Below, piece after piece: positions 55,751 through 64,000 of a stretch of 64,000 bases of DNA (positions within the stretch are counted from its first letter, which is position 1; each line of letters starts with the position of its first letter). The notes below the pieces were generated by a model. It searched no databases, was not told where the DNA came from, and saw only the letters and a program-made list of their open reading frames with translations. The position numbers and the translations under genes are program-made. Source of the DNA: Haoranjiania flava (GTDB taxonomy: Bacteria > Bacteroidota > Bacteroidia > Chitinophagales > Chitinophagaceae); the NCBI RefSeq assembly GCF_025631005.1, contig NZ_JAOTPL010000014.1, positions 20,425-84,424 on the forward strand, written 5' to 3'.

Positions 55751-56716
55751 GTGCATTCATTTCAGCAGTTAGTAAATATTTACGCACAGAAATTTAACAG
55801 GCAACATTTTCCCGCAGAACCGTTTAACCTGTATGAGCCTGCAGATTATTTCCTGTCCATTGGTGGTAAAAGAATGCGGCCCGTAGCCTGCCTGATGGCT
55901 AATGAGCTTTTTGGGGATATCAGCGAGAATACCTGGCATGCTGCTGATGCATTGGAATTGTTTCACAATTTCACCCTGCTGCACGATGATGTGATGGACA
56001 ATTCCGCATTGCGGCGTGGTAAGCAGACGGTACATGTACGCAACAATATGAACACGGCCATACTAAGTGGTGATGCCATGCTGATTGGCGCATATGCCAG
56101 CCTGAATAAAATCGAGGCAAGCTGCCTGCAGCAGGTGCTCACCATCTTTAACAAGACTGCATTTGAAGTGTGTGAGGGCCAGCAATACGATATGGATTTT
56201 GAAAGCAGGACCGATGTGTCGCTTGATGAATACCTGCGCATGATCACCCTGAAGACCTCGGTACTACTGGCTTGTAGCCTGCAGATCGGTGCACTCTTGG
56301 GAGGCGCATCAAAATACAATGCAGATCATTTGTATGAATACGGAAAAAACCTGGGCATTGCTTTTCAGCTGCAGGACGATTATCTTGACTGTTACGGCAA
56401 TGTAGAAAAATTCGGCAAAGAAATCGGTGGCGATATTAAAAGAAACAAAAAAACTTTTTTGCTGATCAAAGCGCTGGAAACTGCTGAAGGCGAAACCAGG
56501 GAGAAGCTGAAAGCACACTTAAGCAGTAAGGATGAAAACAAAGTCGCGAAAATTTTAGACGTGTTTGATGAATGTGGCGTGAAGCAATGGGCGGAGGATC
56601 TGAAAAAGCAGTATGCTGCCAAAGCGCTGTCACACCTGGAAAAAGTAGTGGTGACTGCCGACAGAAAAAAACAGTTGTACGATTTTGCCGATTATTTATT
56701 ACAGAGAGATTATTAA
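55751..56716 (+). CDS. Polyprenyl synthetase (trans-isoprenyl diphosphate synthase)
   Basis: Chain-elongating prenyltransferase of 321 residues, starting at GTG 55751. Substrate-binding motifs are present: GGKRMRPVACLMANELF, first Asp-rich motif LLHDDVMDNSALRRGK (DD-x-x-D), GDAMLIGAYASL, and second Asp-rich motif FQLQDDYLDCYGN followed by GKEIGGDIKRNKKTFL. Sequence suits an FPP/GGPP-type enzyme; product length cannot be fixed by eye. It uses the products of the MEP pathway that ispG feeds. The amino-acid permease gene follows after nine bases. Confidence 0.93.
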   Translation: MHSFQQLVNIYAQKFNRQHFPAEPFNLYEPADYFLSIGGKRMRPVACLMANELFGDISENTWHAADALELFHNFTLLHDDVMDNSALRRGKQTVHVRNNMNTAILSGDAMLIGAYASLNKIEASCLQQVLTIFNKTAFEVCEGQQYDMDFESRTDVSLDEYLRMITLKTSVLLACSLQIGALLGGASKYNADHLYEYGKNLGIAFQLQDDYLDCYGNVEKFGKEIGGDIKRNKKTFLLIKALETAEGETREKLKAHLSSKDENKVAKILDVFDECGVKQWAEDLKKQYAAKALSHLEKVVVTADRKKQLYDFADYLLQRDY

Positions 56717-56725
56717 TATCGCCGG

Positions 56726-58411
56726 ATGAAATTTAAAAGAACGAAAAGCCTGTACGACATTCATAAAGAATATGATGAAGGCTACAGCGAGGGACATACA
56801 GGCAATCTTAAAAAAGTTCTTACGGTAAAAGATCTCACGTTTATGGGCATTGCCGCTGTTATTGGCGCCGGCATTTTCTCTACCATCGGGAAAGCTGCGT
56901 TCGATGGCGGCCCCGGTGTGATCTTCCTGTTTATTATTACGGCCGTTACCTGCGGTTTTTCTGCATTGTGCTATGCAGAGTTTGCATCGCGTGTGCCTGT
57001 TTCAGGCAGTGCATACACATATTCTTACGTAACCTTTGGTGAAATAGTGGCGTGGATCATTGGCTGGGCGCTGATTCTGGAATATGCTATCGGCAATATT
57101 GTTGTTGCCATATCCTGGAGTGCGTACTTTAATCACCTTTTGCAAGGCCTGGGGATTCACCTGCCCGACTGGCTCACCGTAGGCTACCAGACAGCCAAAA
57201 TGAAATACGATGCGGCTGTAGCAGGCGGCGGCAGTGTTGCAGACCTGGTGTATACCAGTGCACCTCAGGTTCTGGGAATGAGATTTATTGTAAACCTGCC
57301 TGCATTCCTGATCGTGGTTTTTGTAACCGTGCTGGCTTATGTAGGCATTTCAGAAAGTAAGAAAAGCGCTAATTTTATGGTATGGCTAAAGCTTGCAGTA
57401 CTTGCGTTTGTTGTAGTACTTGGCATGTACGTTATACTGCGCGATGATCTGGCACACAACTGGTCGCCGTTTTTGCCTAACGGCTTTCAGGGAGTGCTCC
57501 GCGGCGTATCTTCTGTGTTCTTTGCCTACATTGGCTTTGATGCCATCTCTACTACTGCCGAAGAATGTGCCAATCCCAAGCGCGATATGCCGCGCGGCAT
57601 GATCTATTCTTTAATAATCTGTACGGTCATCTACGTGATTGTGGCGCTGGTAATTACGGGGATGGTTAATTATAAGGAGTTTGACGGCGTAGCCGACCCG
57701 CTGGCCTATGTATTTAATAAACTCAGCATGCAGAAGATAGGCATGATCATCTCTATCAGTGCTGTAGTAGCCGCCACCAGCGTGCTGCTTGTGTTCCAGA
57801 TAGGGCAGCCCAGGATATGGATGATGATGAGCCGTGACGGATTGATGCCGAAGAAATTTTCTTCATTAAATAAAAAATATAAAACGCCAGGCTTCGCCAC
57901 CATTATGACGGGCATATTGGTAGGCATACCTGTATTGTTTATTGATGATCTTTTGATGACCGATCTTACCAGCATTGGTACGCTGTTCGCATTTGTGCTG
58001 GTATGTGCCGGCGTGCTGGTGCTGCCGCGTATCAGTAAAGAAAAAAATAAGTTCAGGCTGCCTTATATCAACGGCAGGTTTATTGTGCCTTTGATAGCAT
58101 TTGCATTTATCTTTTTCTACCGAGCGAGAATCATGTCGCTGGCATCTCATATAGCTTCGGATAATTTCCAGGAAATATTATTTTTACTTTTCGTAGTCGT
58201 GTTGATGGTAGTTGCCGTTTTGTCTTTCCTGCGCAGGTACTCTCTGATCCCGATACTGGGAACCTTATTTTGCTTATACCTGATGACGGAAATACCGGTG
58301 AAAAGCTGGATAGCTTTCTTCCTCTGGATGGGTATCGGGCTGATACTTTATTATAGTTTCGGCAGGCACCACAGCGTGATCGGGAAGAGGCAGAAAGGCA
58401 CCACAAAATAG
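56726..58411 (+). CDS. APC-superfamily amino-acid permease (CAT-like)
   Basis: Inner-membrane amino-acid transporter of 561 residues with about 12-14 membrane helices. Signatures are LTFMGIAAVIGAGIFSTIGK (helix 1 unwound G-x-G-I-F), CYAEFASRVPVSGSAYTYSY, WALILEYAIGNIVVAISWSA, FFAYIGFDAISTTAEECANP and RDGLMPKKFSSLNKKYKTPG. These place it with the cationic-amino-acid-transporter (CAT) subgroup. Substrate is probably a basic or broad-range amino acid. It lies nine bases downstream of the prenyl synthetase, so co-transcription is likely. Confidence 0.93.
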   Translation: MKFKRTKSLYDIHKEYDEGYSEGHTGNLKKVLTVKDLTFMGIAAVIGAGIFSTIGKAAFDGGPGVIFLFIITAVTCGFSALCYAEFASRVPVSGSAYTYSYVTFGEIVAWIIGWALILEYAIGNIVVAISWSAYFNHLLQGLGIHLPDWLTVGYQTAKMKYDAAVAGGGSVADLVYTSAPQVLGMRFIVNLPAFLIVVFVTVLAYVGISESKKSANFMVWLKLAVLAFVVVLGMYVILRDDLAHNWSPFLPNGFQGVLRGVSSVFFAYIGFDAISTTAEECANPKRDMPRGMIYSLIICTVIYVIVALVITGMVNYKEFDGVADPLAYVFNKLSMQKIGMIISISAVVAATSVLLVFQIGQPRIWMMMSRDGLMPKKFSSLNKKYKTPGFATIMTGILVGIPVLFIDDLLMTDLTSIGTLFAFVLVCAGVLVLPRISKEKNKFRLPYINGRFIVPLIAFAFIFFYRARIMSLASHIASDNFQEILFLLFVVVLMVVAVLSFLRRYSLIPILGTLFCLYLMTEIPVKSWIAFFLWMGIGLILYYSFGRHHSVIGKRQKGTTK

Positions 58412-58517
58412 AGCGGAATTTATTTCCGGTAGTTTTTTTTAATGTAATTTTTCCATTATATCAGGTTTCCCTTTTTTTCAACTTGTTAGAATTTTTTATC
58501 ATAACGGTCTTTGCTAT

Positions 58518-58690
58518 AATATAGATATTTTCACGCAGAGCTCGCTAAGGCTTTCGCAGAGTACGCAGAGATATTCTATTCCTAAATTTCACCGTTCTTG
58601 GTGATTTGCAACCGCTCTACCGCTCTTCGTGATTTGCAATCACGAAGCTCTATCGGGAGATTTCAAATCTCCCATTGGATTATCGGACAT
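58518..58690. repeat. Hairpin-rich intergenic repeat, copy 1
   Basis: Starts ATATAGATATTTTCACGCAG and contains GCAGAG three times. It has a perfect hairpin CTTCGTGATT-TGC-AATCACGAAG and a second hairpin GGGAGATTT-CAAATCTCCC, and ends TTATCGGACAT. It is followed after 52 bases by a second copy. Confidence 0.85.
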
Positions 58691-58742
58691 TTTTGCAAAT
58701 CTTTGAGTGAACGAGAACAGACTACACAGTTACAATTCCCTT

Positions 58743-58923
58743 AATATAGATATTTTCACGCAGAGCTCGCAAAGGCTTTCGCAGAGTACGCAGAGATATT
58801 CTATTCCTTAATTCACCGCTCTTGGTAATTTGCAACCGCTCTTGGCGATTTACCGCTCTTCATGATTTGCAATCACGAAGCTCTATCGGGAGATTTCAAA
58901 TCTCCGTATAGCTTATCGGACAT
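58743..58923. repeat. Hairpin-rich intergenic repeat, copy 2
   Basis: Same order of parts as copy 1. CTTCATGATT-TGC-AATCACGAAG has one base changed in the stem, and there is an extra GCTCTTGGCGATTTACC stretch. It ends CTTATCGGACAT. Confidence 0.85.
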
Positions 58924-58978
58924 TGGCGACAATGTCAATGTTTACTCCTGCTATTTAAAAAGACAAACAGTAGCGTGG

Positions 58979-60202
58979 TTATCTTTCTAATTCTATCACG
59001 GTGATTTCGGGCTTTATGCCCACTCTGCCCATATAACCCAGGAAACCGAAGCCGCGGTTTACGTATAATACCTGGTTGCCTTTCGTATACTTACCTCCCC
59101 ACTGATTATATACATACTGTACCGGCGACCAGCGCAACCTGCCTATTTCCACACCGAATTGCATGCCGTGTGTATGCCCGCTGAGCGTAAGGTCAATGTC
59201 TTTATACTGTGTATTTACCTGTGCATCCCAATGGCTGGGATCATGGCTCATCAGTATTTTAAAAGGCATCTGCTCTGTTCCGGCATAGGCTTGGCTGAGC
59301 CTGCCATATTTAGGAAAACGGGCTTTTGCACTCCAGTTTTCTATGCCTATCAGCGCTATATTTTCACCGTTTCTTTCAAAAACTACGTGTTCATTCATCA
59401 GCAACCGCCAGCCCATTTCTTTTTGAATATTTTTGAGGTCTTCGAGGTTTTTTTGCTTTTCGCGGGGAGAATCCCACTGGTGGTAATCGCCGTAATCATG
59501 ATTACCCAGAATGCTGTAAACGCCCAATCGCGCTTTGAGCTTTGCAAATATTTGTTTATAATTTTTTAATTCAATGGCACGATCGTTTACAAGATCGCCT
59601 GTAAACAGTATCAGGTCAGGTTTTTGCTGCATGATCATTTCTATGCCTCTTGCTACTGCTCCGGTATTATTAAAGCTGCCGCAATGAATATCGCTGATGT
59701 GTACAATGCGCAGGCCTTGAAAGCTTGGAGGGAGGTTTGGAAATTTTATCCGCTGTCGAATGATCCTGTAATTGTACCTGTTGGTGATCCCCAAAAGAAT
59801 GCTTCCGAAAAAAACTGTGCCCAGTGTAAGCCCCAGCCACGAAAGAAAAGCCGAGCGCGAAATGATGAGTTCATCCCCTTGTGTATGGCGAATCTTTTTT
59901 GCCGACCAGGCAACAGCGCGTCTGCTGTCATCCAGGAGGAAGAAGATCACCATAATTACTTTGGCGATGATCACGCCCATTAATATGGAGAAAATATAAT
60001 ACCTGATCGTGCCGTGTATATGCTCCACGCTGAAAAGCAGCAGAATGGTAACCAGGGACAGTGCACAGTGCGTGATAAGCAATGCATTGCGCATCACAGA
60101 GGAGAAATGCTGTGTGACACTTCTTAAAACAAAAAACACGTAGGTATCCAAAAGTACAATAAGCACAAAGAGGATCAGCCTGAAAGATAGCATTTTACCC
60201 AT
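58979..60202 (-). CDS. Membrane-anchored metallophosphoesterase
   Basis: 407 residues: four N-terminal membrane helices (about 5-25, 38-58, 65-90 and 120-140), then a calcineurin-like phosphoesterase domain. Metal and phosphate motifs are LRIVHISDIHCGSF, DLILFTGDLVNDR, GVYSILGNHDYGDY, KILMSHDPSHWD and LTLSGHTHGMQFG, the complete D-x-H/GD/GNHD/H/GHTH set. This is the YaeI-like group, some of which cleave UDP-diacylglucosamine or other lipid-linked substrates; the substrate here is open. An in-frame ATG three codons in (60193) is an equally good start. Confidence 0.93.
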   Translation of the reverse strand: MGKMLSFRLILFVLIVLLDTYVFFVLRSVTQHFSSVMRNALLITHCALSLVTILLLFSVEHIHGTIRYYIFSILMGVIIAKVIMVIFFLLDDSRRAVAWSAKKIRHTQGDELIISRSAFLSWLGLTLGTVFFGSILLGITNRYNYRIIRQRIKFPNLPPSFQGLRIVHISDIHCGSFNNTGAVARGIEMIMQQKPDLILFTGDLVNDRAIELKNYKQIFAKLKARLGVYSILGNHDYGDYHQWDSPREKQKNLEDLKNIQKEMGWRLLMNEHVVFERNGENIALIGIENWSAKARFPKYGRLSQAYAGTEQMPFKILMSHDPSHWDAQVNTQYKDIDLTLSGHTHGMQFGVEIGRLRWSPVQYVYNQWGGKYTKGNQVLYVNRGFGFLGYMGRVGIKPEITVIELER

Positions 60203-60328
60203 AGCGGCAAATATATAATTTAGTCTATAAAAGTTATGCCAATAAAATTCTTGTTAATAATAAACCTTCGGGCTGCTTTTGTACGGCTTTCTATACATTT
60301 AAAATTAAATTCGCATAAATTCAGGTAA

Positions 60329-60356
60329 ATTACAAATTACAGATTACAAATTATAA
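60329..60356. repeat. Heptad repeat ATTACAA family, second site
   Basis: ATTACAA, ATTACAG, ATTACAA, ATTATAA: the same 7-mer family as at 49423-49485, here 33 bases before the metal-dependent hydrolase ATG. Confidence 0.75.
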
Positions 60357-60388
60357 AAGTTTATTTCTAAATCACAAAAATCATTCTC

Positions 60389-61096
60389 ATGGACTTCACG
60401 TATTACTCGCACTCAACTTTTTTGGTAGCAATAAAAGGAAAGAAAGTGCTTTTTGATCCTTACTTTACTGATAATCCCAAGGCGTCTGAATTTGATGTGA
60501 ATGAAATAGAGGCCGACTATATTTTCATCTCTCACGGCCATGTAGACCATGTGATGGATGCAGTGCACATAGCTAAGCTTACGCATGCAAAAGTTGTTTC
60601 TAACCCCGAGGTAATAGCCTATGTACAGGATAAAGGGGTAGAAAACGTACACGAACTCAATCATGGCGCTCCCGTGCTGTTTGAATTCGGTCATGTACGT
60701 GCAGTGCCGGCTATGCATTCCTCTTCCATGCCGGACGGGCGCTATGGAGGTAATCCTATGGGCTTTGTATTTACCACAGATGAAGGAAATTTTTATTACA
60801 GCGGCGATACCTGCCTCATCACCGATATGCAGCTGATAGCTTTATTTGCAAAACTTGATTTTGCCGTATTGCCGATAGGAGGTAATTATACAATGGATTA
60901 CAAAGATGCCTTCCTGGCTGCAGAATTTATAAAATGCGATAAGGTAATTGGCGTGCATTACAACACTTTCCCCTTGATAGAAATTGATCCGCATGCTGCT
61001 GTGAATGAGTTTCAGTCCAAGGGAAAATTTCTCCTGCTGCCCAAATGCGGAGAAAGATTTGTGGCTGTAAAAGAGCAAACCGGTCTGAATCTGTAA
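60389..61096 (+). CDS. Metal-dependent hydrolase, UPF0173/metallo-beta-lactamase fold
   Basis: 235 residues of the UPF0173 (YtkL-like) group. Motifs are FTYYSHSTFLVAIKGKKVLF, IFISHGHVDHVMDAV (the H-x-H-x-D-H metal site), PAMHSSSMPDGRYGGNPMGF, YYSGDTCLITDM and IGVHYNTFPLI. Length is normal. The family binds two metals, but its biological substrate is unknown. It stands alone between the divergent phosphoesterase gene and parA. Confidence 0.93.
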   Translation: MDFTYYSHSTFLVAIKGKKVLFDPYFTDNPKASEFDVNEIEADYIFISHGHVDHVMDAVHIAKLTHAKVVSNPEVIAYVQDKGVENVHELNHGAPVLFEFGHVRAVPAMHSSSMPDGRYGGNPMGFVFTTDEGNFYYSGDTCLITDMQLIALFAKLDFAVLPIGGNYTMDYKDAFLAAEFIKCDKVIGVHYNTFPLIEIDPHAAVNEFQSKGKFLLLPKCGERFVAVKEQTGLNL

Positions 61097-61191
61097 TCTC
61101 TCTGCACGTAGAATAAACATATGCTTTCATTCTGCCTGAACAGGGTGGTTTAAAAATAATTGGACGGTAAAATTATAACCGCAAAATAAAT

Positions 61192-61199
61192 TATCTTTG
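61192..61199 (+). promoter_or_regulatory. parA: -7 promoter element of parA
   Basis: TATCTTTG matches TAnnTTTG and lies 28 bases before the parA ATG. No clear TTTG at the usual distance upstream. Confidence 0.5.
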
Positions 61200-61227
61200 G
61201 CGATAAGATTTTTTTATCAAGATTAAT

Positions 61228-62010
61228 ATGGCAAGAATAATAGGCGTAGCTAACCAGAAGGGAGGCGTAGGGAAAACAACAACGGCAATCAACCTGGCTG
61301 CGAGCCTCGCGGTACTGGAAATGAAAACATTGCTGGTTGATGCAGACCCGCAGGCCAACAGCACCACCGGCGTAGGCTTTGACCTGCACAATATCACCAG
61401 CAGCCTGTACAACTGCATGGTAGACGGCACGGCTGCCCAGGATGTAATTTTAAAGACCAATGTACCCAACCTGGATCTGATACCTTCCCATATTGATCTG
61501 GTGGGCGCTGAGATTGAGATGATCAACTATCCCAACCGTGAGAATGTAATGAAATCATTGCTGGATCCTGTGAAAGAATTGTACGATTTCATTATCATAG
61601 ACTGCTCCCCATCGCTGGGCCTGATCACCGTGAACTCACTCGTGGCTGCCAACAGTGTTGTAGTGCCCGTTCAATGTGAGTTCTTTGCTCTGGAAGGATT
61701 GGGCAAATTGCTCAACACCATTAAGATCGTACAGAGCAGGCTAAACCCCGACCTGGAGATTGAAGGCATTCTTATGACCATGTACGATGGCCGCCTGCGC
61801 CTGAGCAACCAGGTTGTAAGCGAGGTGAGGCGCCACTTTGACGAAATGGTGTTTGAAACCATCATCCACCGCAACACACGCCTCAGCGAAGCGCCAAGCT
61901 TCGGAAAACCTGTGATACTCTACGATTCAGACAGTAAGGGCGCTATCAACTACCTCAACCTGGCAAAAGAAATTTTAATCAAGAATAATATTTCCATAGA
62001 AACGGAATAA
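61228..62010 (+). CDS. parA: Chromosome partitioning ATPase ParA (Soj)
   Basis: Walker-type ATPase that moves the ParB-parS complex over the nucleoid. 260 residues: deviant Walker A KGGVGKTT preceded by MARIIGVANQ, A' motif LLVDADPQANSTTGVG, and Walker B FIIIDCSPSLGLITVNSLVA. The short N-terminus without HTH is the chromosomal (type Ib-like/Soj) form. It is followed by parB after 16 bases. Together with dnaA in the same 40 kb, the pair fits a region not far from the origin, but no parS site was found. Confidence 0.97.
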   Translation: MARIIGVANQKGGVGKTTTAINLAASLAVLEMKTLLVDADPQANSTTGVGFDLHNITSSLYNCMVDGTAAQDVILKTNVPNLDLIPSHIDLVGAEIEMINYPNRENVMKSLLDPVKELYDFIIIDCSPSLGLITVNSLVAANSVVVPVQCEFFALEGLGKLLNTIKIVQSRLNPDLEIEGILMTMYDGRLRLSNQVVSEVRRHFDEMVFETIIHRNTRLSEAPSFGKPVILYDSDSKGAINYLNLAKEILIKNNISIETE

Positions 62011-62026
62011 CAAATCAATTATTGAC

Positions 62027-63022
62027 ATGTCGAAAGCGAAACCAACGCATGCAGCGAAGAATGAACCAGTGAAAAATCTTAGTAAGCAGCCGCATGTAAA
62101 GCCTTCCGGTAAAGAAAAAGCTGCATTGGGAAAAGGATTGAGCTCGTTGTTGCAAAATATTAAAGACGATCTTAAAATGCCTTCCGGCGATTCGCTGAAA
62201 CAGCAGGTGAGGGAAGAGGTAACCTCTGTGGTAAAGATACCGGTAACACAGATAGAACCCAACCCCAAAAACCCGCGCAAGGATTTTGACAAACAGGCGC
62301 TGGAAGAACTAGCTGCATCTATCCGCATCCATGATATTATTCAACCACTTACAGTCAGCAAAATTGCAGACGGTAAATACAGGCTTATTGCAGGTGAACG
62401 TCGCTTCAAAGCCGCTAAAATAGCCGGCTTACGCGATGTGCCCGTGTATGTGCGCCAGGCAGATGATTCTGAGCTGCTGGAGCTTGCCTTACTTGAAAAC
62501 CTGCAGAGAGAAGACCTGAATGCTATTGAGATTGGCCTGAGCTACCAGCGTATGATGGACGAACTTTCCTACACACAGGAAAAGGTGGCCGAGCGTATGG
62601 GTAAGGAGAGAAGCACTATCACCAACTATATCCGCCTTTTGAAATTGCCGCCCGATATTCAGCTGGCAGTGCGCAACGGTGAGCTTTCCATGGGCCATGC
62701 ACGCGCTATTTCCGGGCTGGAAAATGTAGACAGCCAGCTTGTGGCTTTCAAAGAAGTAAAAGACAGGCACCTGAGTGTGCGCCAGACAGAAGAGCTGGTT
62801 CGCAGAATGAATATCGCACAAAATCCTGCGAAGAAATCCACGGAGAAACCAGCTTTGCCTCCTGCCTACAAGCGTGTGGAAGACAATCTTTCTTCACATT
62901 TCGGCACCAGGGTAAAGCTCGCGCACAATACCAAGAAAGGCGAGGGGTCTATTACCATAGAATATTATTCTTTAGCCGAGTTCAACAAACTATTAGATCT
63001 GATGAATGTACAGGTCGGGTAA
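62027..63022 (+). CDS. parB: Chromosome partitioning protein ParB (Spo0J)
   Basis: Binds parS and spreads as a CTP-dependent clamp. 331 residues: a basic tail (about 1-65), then the N-terminal ParB/Srx CTPase domain with QIEPNPKNPRKDFD, LTVSKIADGKYRLIAGERRF (GERR box) and LLELALLENLQREDLNAIEI. The HTH domain has YTQEKVAERMGKERSTITNY and the C-terminal dimer part ends KLLDLMNVQVG. ATG 62027 is 16 bases after the parA stop. Its end is adjacent to the DUF5683 gene. Confidence 0.97.
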   Translation: MSKAKPTHAAKNEPVKNLSKQPHVKPSGKEKAALGKGLSSLLQNIKDDLKMPSGDSLKQQVREEVTSVVKIPVTQIEPNPKNPRKDFDKQALEELAASIRIHDIIQPLTVSKIADGKYRLIAGERRFKAAKIAGLRDVPVYVRQADDSELLELALLENLQREDLNAIEIGLSYQRMMDELSYTQEKVAERMGKERSTITNYIRLLKLPPDIQLAVRNGELSMGHARAISGLENVDSQLVAFKEVKDRHLSVRQTEELVRRMNIAQNPAKKSTEKPALPPAYKRVEDNLSSHFGTRVKLAHNTKKGEGSITIEYYSLAEFNKLLDLMNVQVG

Positions 63023-63038
63023 AAGACCACACCAGCCG

Positions 63039-63752
63039 ATGAGAAAAATACTTATTATATCCATACTTTTGTTTACGGCTGTTACCGGCTATACGCAAAA
63101 CCAGGACACCGTAAACGTGCTGCAGAATACAGCCAATGCCGACTCCGCCGTAAAAGAAGTAATCACGGCTAAGGTAGTGGTAGAGGATTCAGCAAAGAAA
63201 GAAACAAGAAAAAGGGATACTTTTTTTTTAAAGAAAAAAGAATATACACCCCGTGGCGCTACATTGCGTTCTCTGATACTGCCGGGCTGGGGACAGGCCT
63301 ACAACAAGCAATACTGGAAGATACCTGTAGTGGCTGCTGCCGTTGGCGTGCCTATTGGTTTTTATATTGATAACCGTGTATGGTACCTGCGTTCCAAGCA
63401 GGCCGTGGATATCGCTTTTGAGATTGAAAAAAATAGTGAGCGGGAGGCTGAGCTGGTAGAAAAACTGCATCCGCAATTCCGTATTTCCTACAACAATGTA
63501 AAAGATAGGCCCAATGGTTTGGAACAGTTTAAGTCAAATGCTATACGCAACAGGAATTATTTCCGCCAGAACCAGGATTATTCCCTGTTGTGGACATTGG
63601 CTTTGTGGGGATTAAATGTTGCGGATGCTACTGTGTTTGCGCATTTGAAAAACTTTGATGTGAGTGATGATATCAGTATGAAAATAGAACCAGTTTATTT
63701 CAACATGAGCAGGACGCCCGGTGTAAGGCTTGTCTTTACCAGGAGAAAATAA
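63039..63752 (+). CDS. DUF5683 exported protein
   Basis: 237 residues from ATG 63039 (MRKILIISILLFTAVTGYTQ, signal peptide); the longer in-frame version from 63006 overlaps parB and lacks a signal at its start. A Lys/Glu-rich linker (about 20-75) leads to the DUF5683 domain: RGATLRSLILPGWGQAYNKQ, YWKIPVVAAAVGVPIGFYID and LLWTLALWGLNVADATVFAH, with two or three hydrophobic helices. In Bacteroidota this gene regularly follows parB; its function is unknown. It is 16 bases from the parB stop, so the three form an operon. Confidence 0.9.
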   Translation: MRKILIISILLFTAVTGYTQNQDTVNVLQNTANADSAVKEVITAKVVVEDSAKKETRKRDTFFLKKKEYTPRGATLRSLILPGWGQAYNKQYWKIPVVAAAVGVPIGFYIDNRVWYLRSKQAVDIAFEIEKNSEREAELVEKLHPQFRISYNNVKDRPNGLEQFKSNAIRNRNYFRQNQDYSLLWTLALWGLNVADATVFAHLKNFDVSDDISMKIEPVYFNMSRTPGVRLVFTRRK

Positions 63753-63832
63753 ACTTTGAGAAGTGATGAAGTACAGGCTTCCACTCAGTAATGAAAGGCA
63801 TTATTATAACTGGATAGAACTTTAAATATACA

Positions 63833-63896
63833 CACATGAAATAGCCATAAGCAAAGTTGCATACCAACCGCGGATGAATAAAGGTTATTCCATGCG
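63833..63896. repeat. Palindromic element type II, second copy
   Basis: Left arm CACATGAAATAGCC (63833-63846), right arm GGTTATTCCATGCG (63883-63896), core CATACCAACCGCGGATGAAT. A G-T pair replaces G-C in the stem, so pairing is kept in RNA. The spacer after it contains GCCGC-AAA-GCTGC (63910-63922). Confidence 0.8.
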
Positions 63897-63937
63897 ACCA
63901 TTAAAAACAGCCGCAAAGCTGCGAATTAAAAATTAGA

Positions 63938-64000
63938 CACATGAAATAACCATAAAGATTAAGAATCTATACCAACCGGGAATGAATATGGAATCTAAAA
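63938..64000. repeat. Palindromic element type I, truncated by window end
   Basis: Left arm CACATGAAATAACCAT (63938-63953), then AGATT-AAG-AATCT and TATACCAACCGGGAATGA; the right arm is beyond 64000. Order and spacing after the type II element repeat those at 38213-38397. Confidence 0.8.

Larger units (their letters stand above)
58412..58978. other. 567-base gene-free region containing a duplicated hairpin-rich block
   Basis: Between convergent permease and phosphoesterase genes. Apart from the two repeat copies (58518-58690 and 58743-58923) there is a T-rich start that may terminate the permease transcript. No coding potential is seen. Confidence 0.75.
63753..64000. other. Gene-free end of the window holding the palindromic composite
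   Basis: After DUF5683 there is about 80 bases of unremarkable sequence, then the type II element, its hairpin spacer and the start of a type I element, which runs off the window. Confidence 0.8.

Overview
The window reads as a chromosome segment of a Bacteroidota species, most likely in the class Chitinophagia (Chitinophagaceae or close). Support: genes rarely have a Shine-Dalgarno sequence, and several have the phylum-type -7 element TAnnTTTG. The primary sigma factor is a short 285-residue protein, IspG is the long insert-containing form, and Icd is the monomeric form. There are also an S46 dipeptidyl peptidase, 800-residue FtsX/MacB-type permeases and the phylum-typical DUF4252 and DUF5683 proteins. 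The assignment to family is an inference.

Layout. 1-13.7 kb: a sigma-54-type response regulator (minus strand, cut by the window edge) faces a long plus-strand efflux operon made of a MacA-like adaptor, an ABC ATPase, three tandem FtsX permeases, a second ABC ATPase and a TolC-like outer-membrane protein. A dead PIN toxin/antitoxin pair lies antisense inside the operon. 14.1-22.5 kb: an A/T-rich accessory island with a 1224-residue SIR2 protein (probable anti-phage gene), a broken GNAT acetyltransferase, an extra peptide deformylase, a Crp/Fnr-type regulator, a P-loop kinase-like protein, a lincosamide nucleotidyltransferase-like gene and a serine-recombinase fragment. The island stops at a tRNA-Ser(GCT) gene. 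22.6-32.8 kb: core genes dnaA, fbaA, accD, smpB, oxyR, a cysteine desulfurase, ubiX, dgkA, a DMT exporter and asnA. 33-42.5 kb: S46 peptidase, GH16 glucanase, EVE protein, an Fe-S protein of the LutA type, an unknown lipoprotein, icd and a solitary hisA. 42.5-53.2 kb: an ECF sigma/anti-sigma/DUF4252 cassette, a frameshifted secreted protein, a 2-hydroxyacid dehydrogenase, ispG, a VOC protein, pgi and rpoD. 53.2-64 kb: an unknown lipoprotein, a DUF3060 repeat protein, polyprenyl synthase, APC permease, two metallohydrolases, parA-parB and DUF5683.

The most unusual material is between the genes. (1) A family of 64-81 bp elements has inverted ends whose two arms change together (AATAACC/GGTTATT in one type, AATAGCC/GGCTATT in another). 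It is arranged as a conserved composite at 38.2 and 63.8 kb, with degraded copies at 35.2 and 35.65 kb. (2) Runs of different 7-mers, all with strict 7-bp spacing, fill at least eight intergenic regions. (3) Hairpin-rich duplicated blocks lie at 35.4-35.65 and 58.5-58.9 kb. (4) ubiX and ispG both have TAACTTTG exactly four bases before ATG, which predicts leaderless transcripts. (5) A perfect ACCGCACA/TGTGCGGT inverted repeat lies between the sigma-54 regulator and the efflux operon it probably controls.

All calls are from reading the sequence; no database search was run. Positions of domains and membrane segments are approximate.
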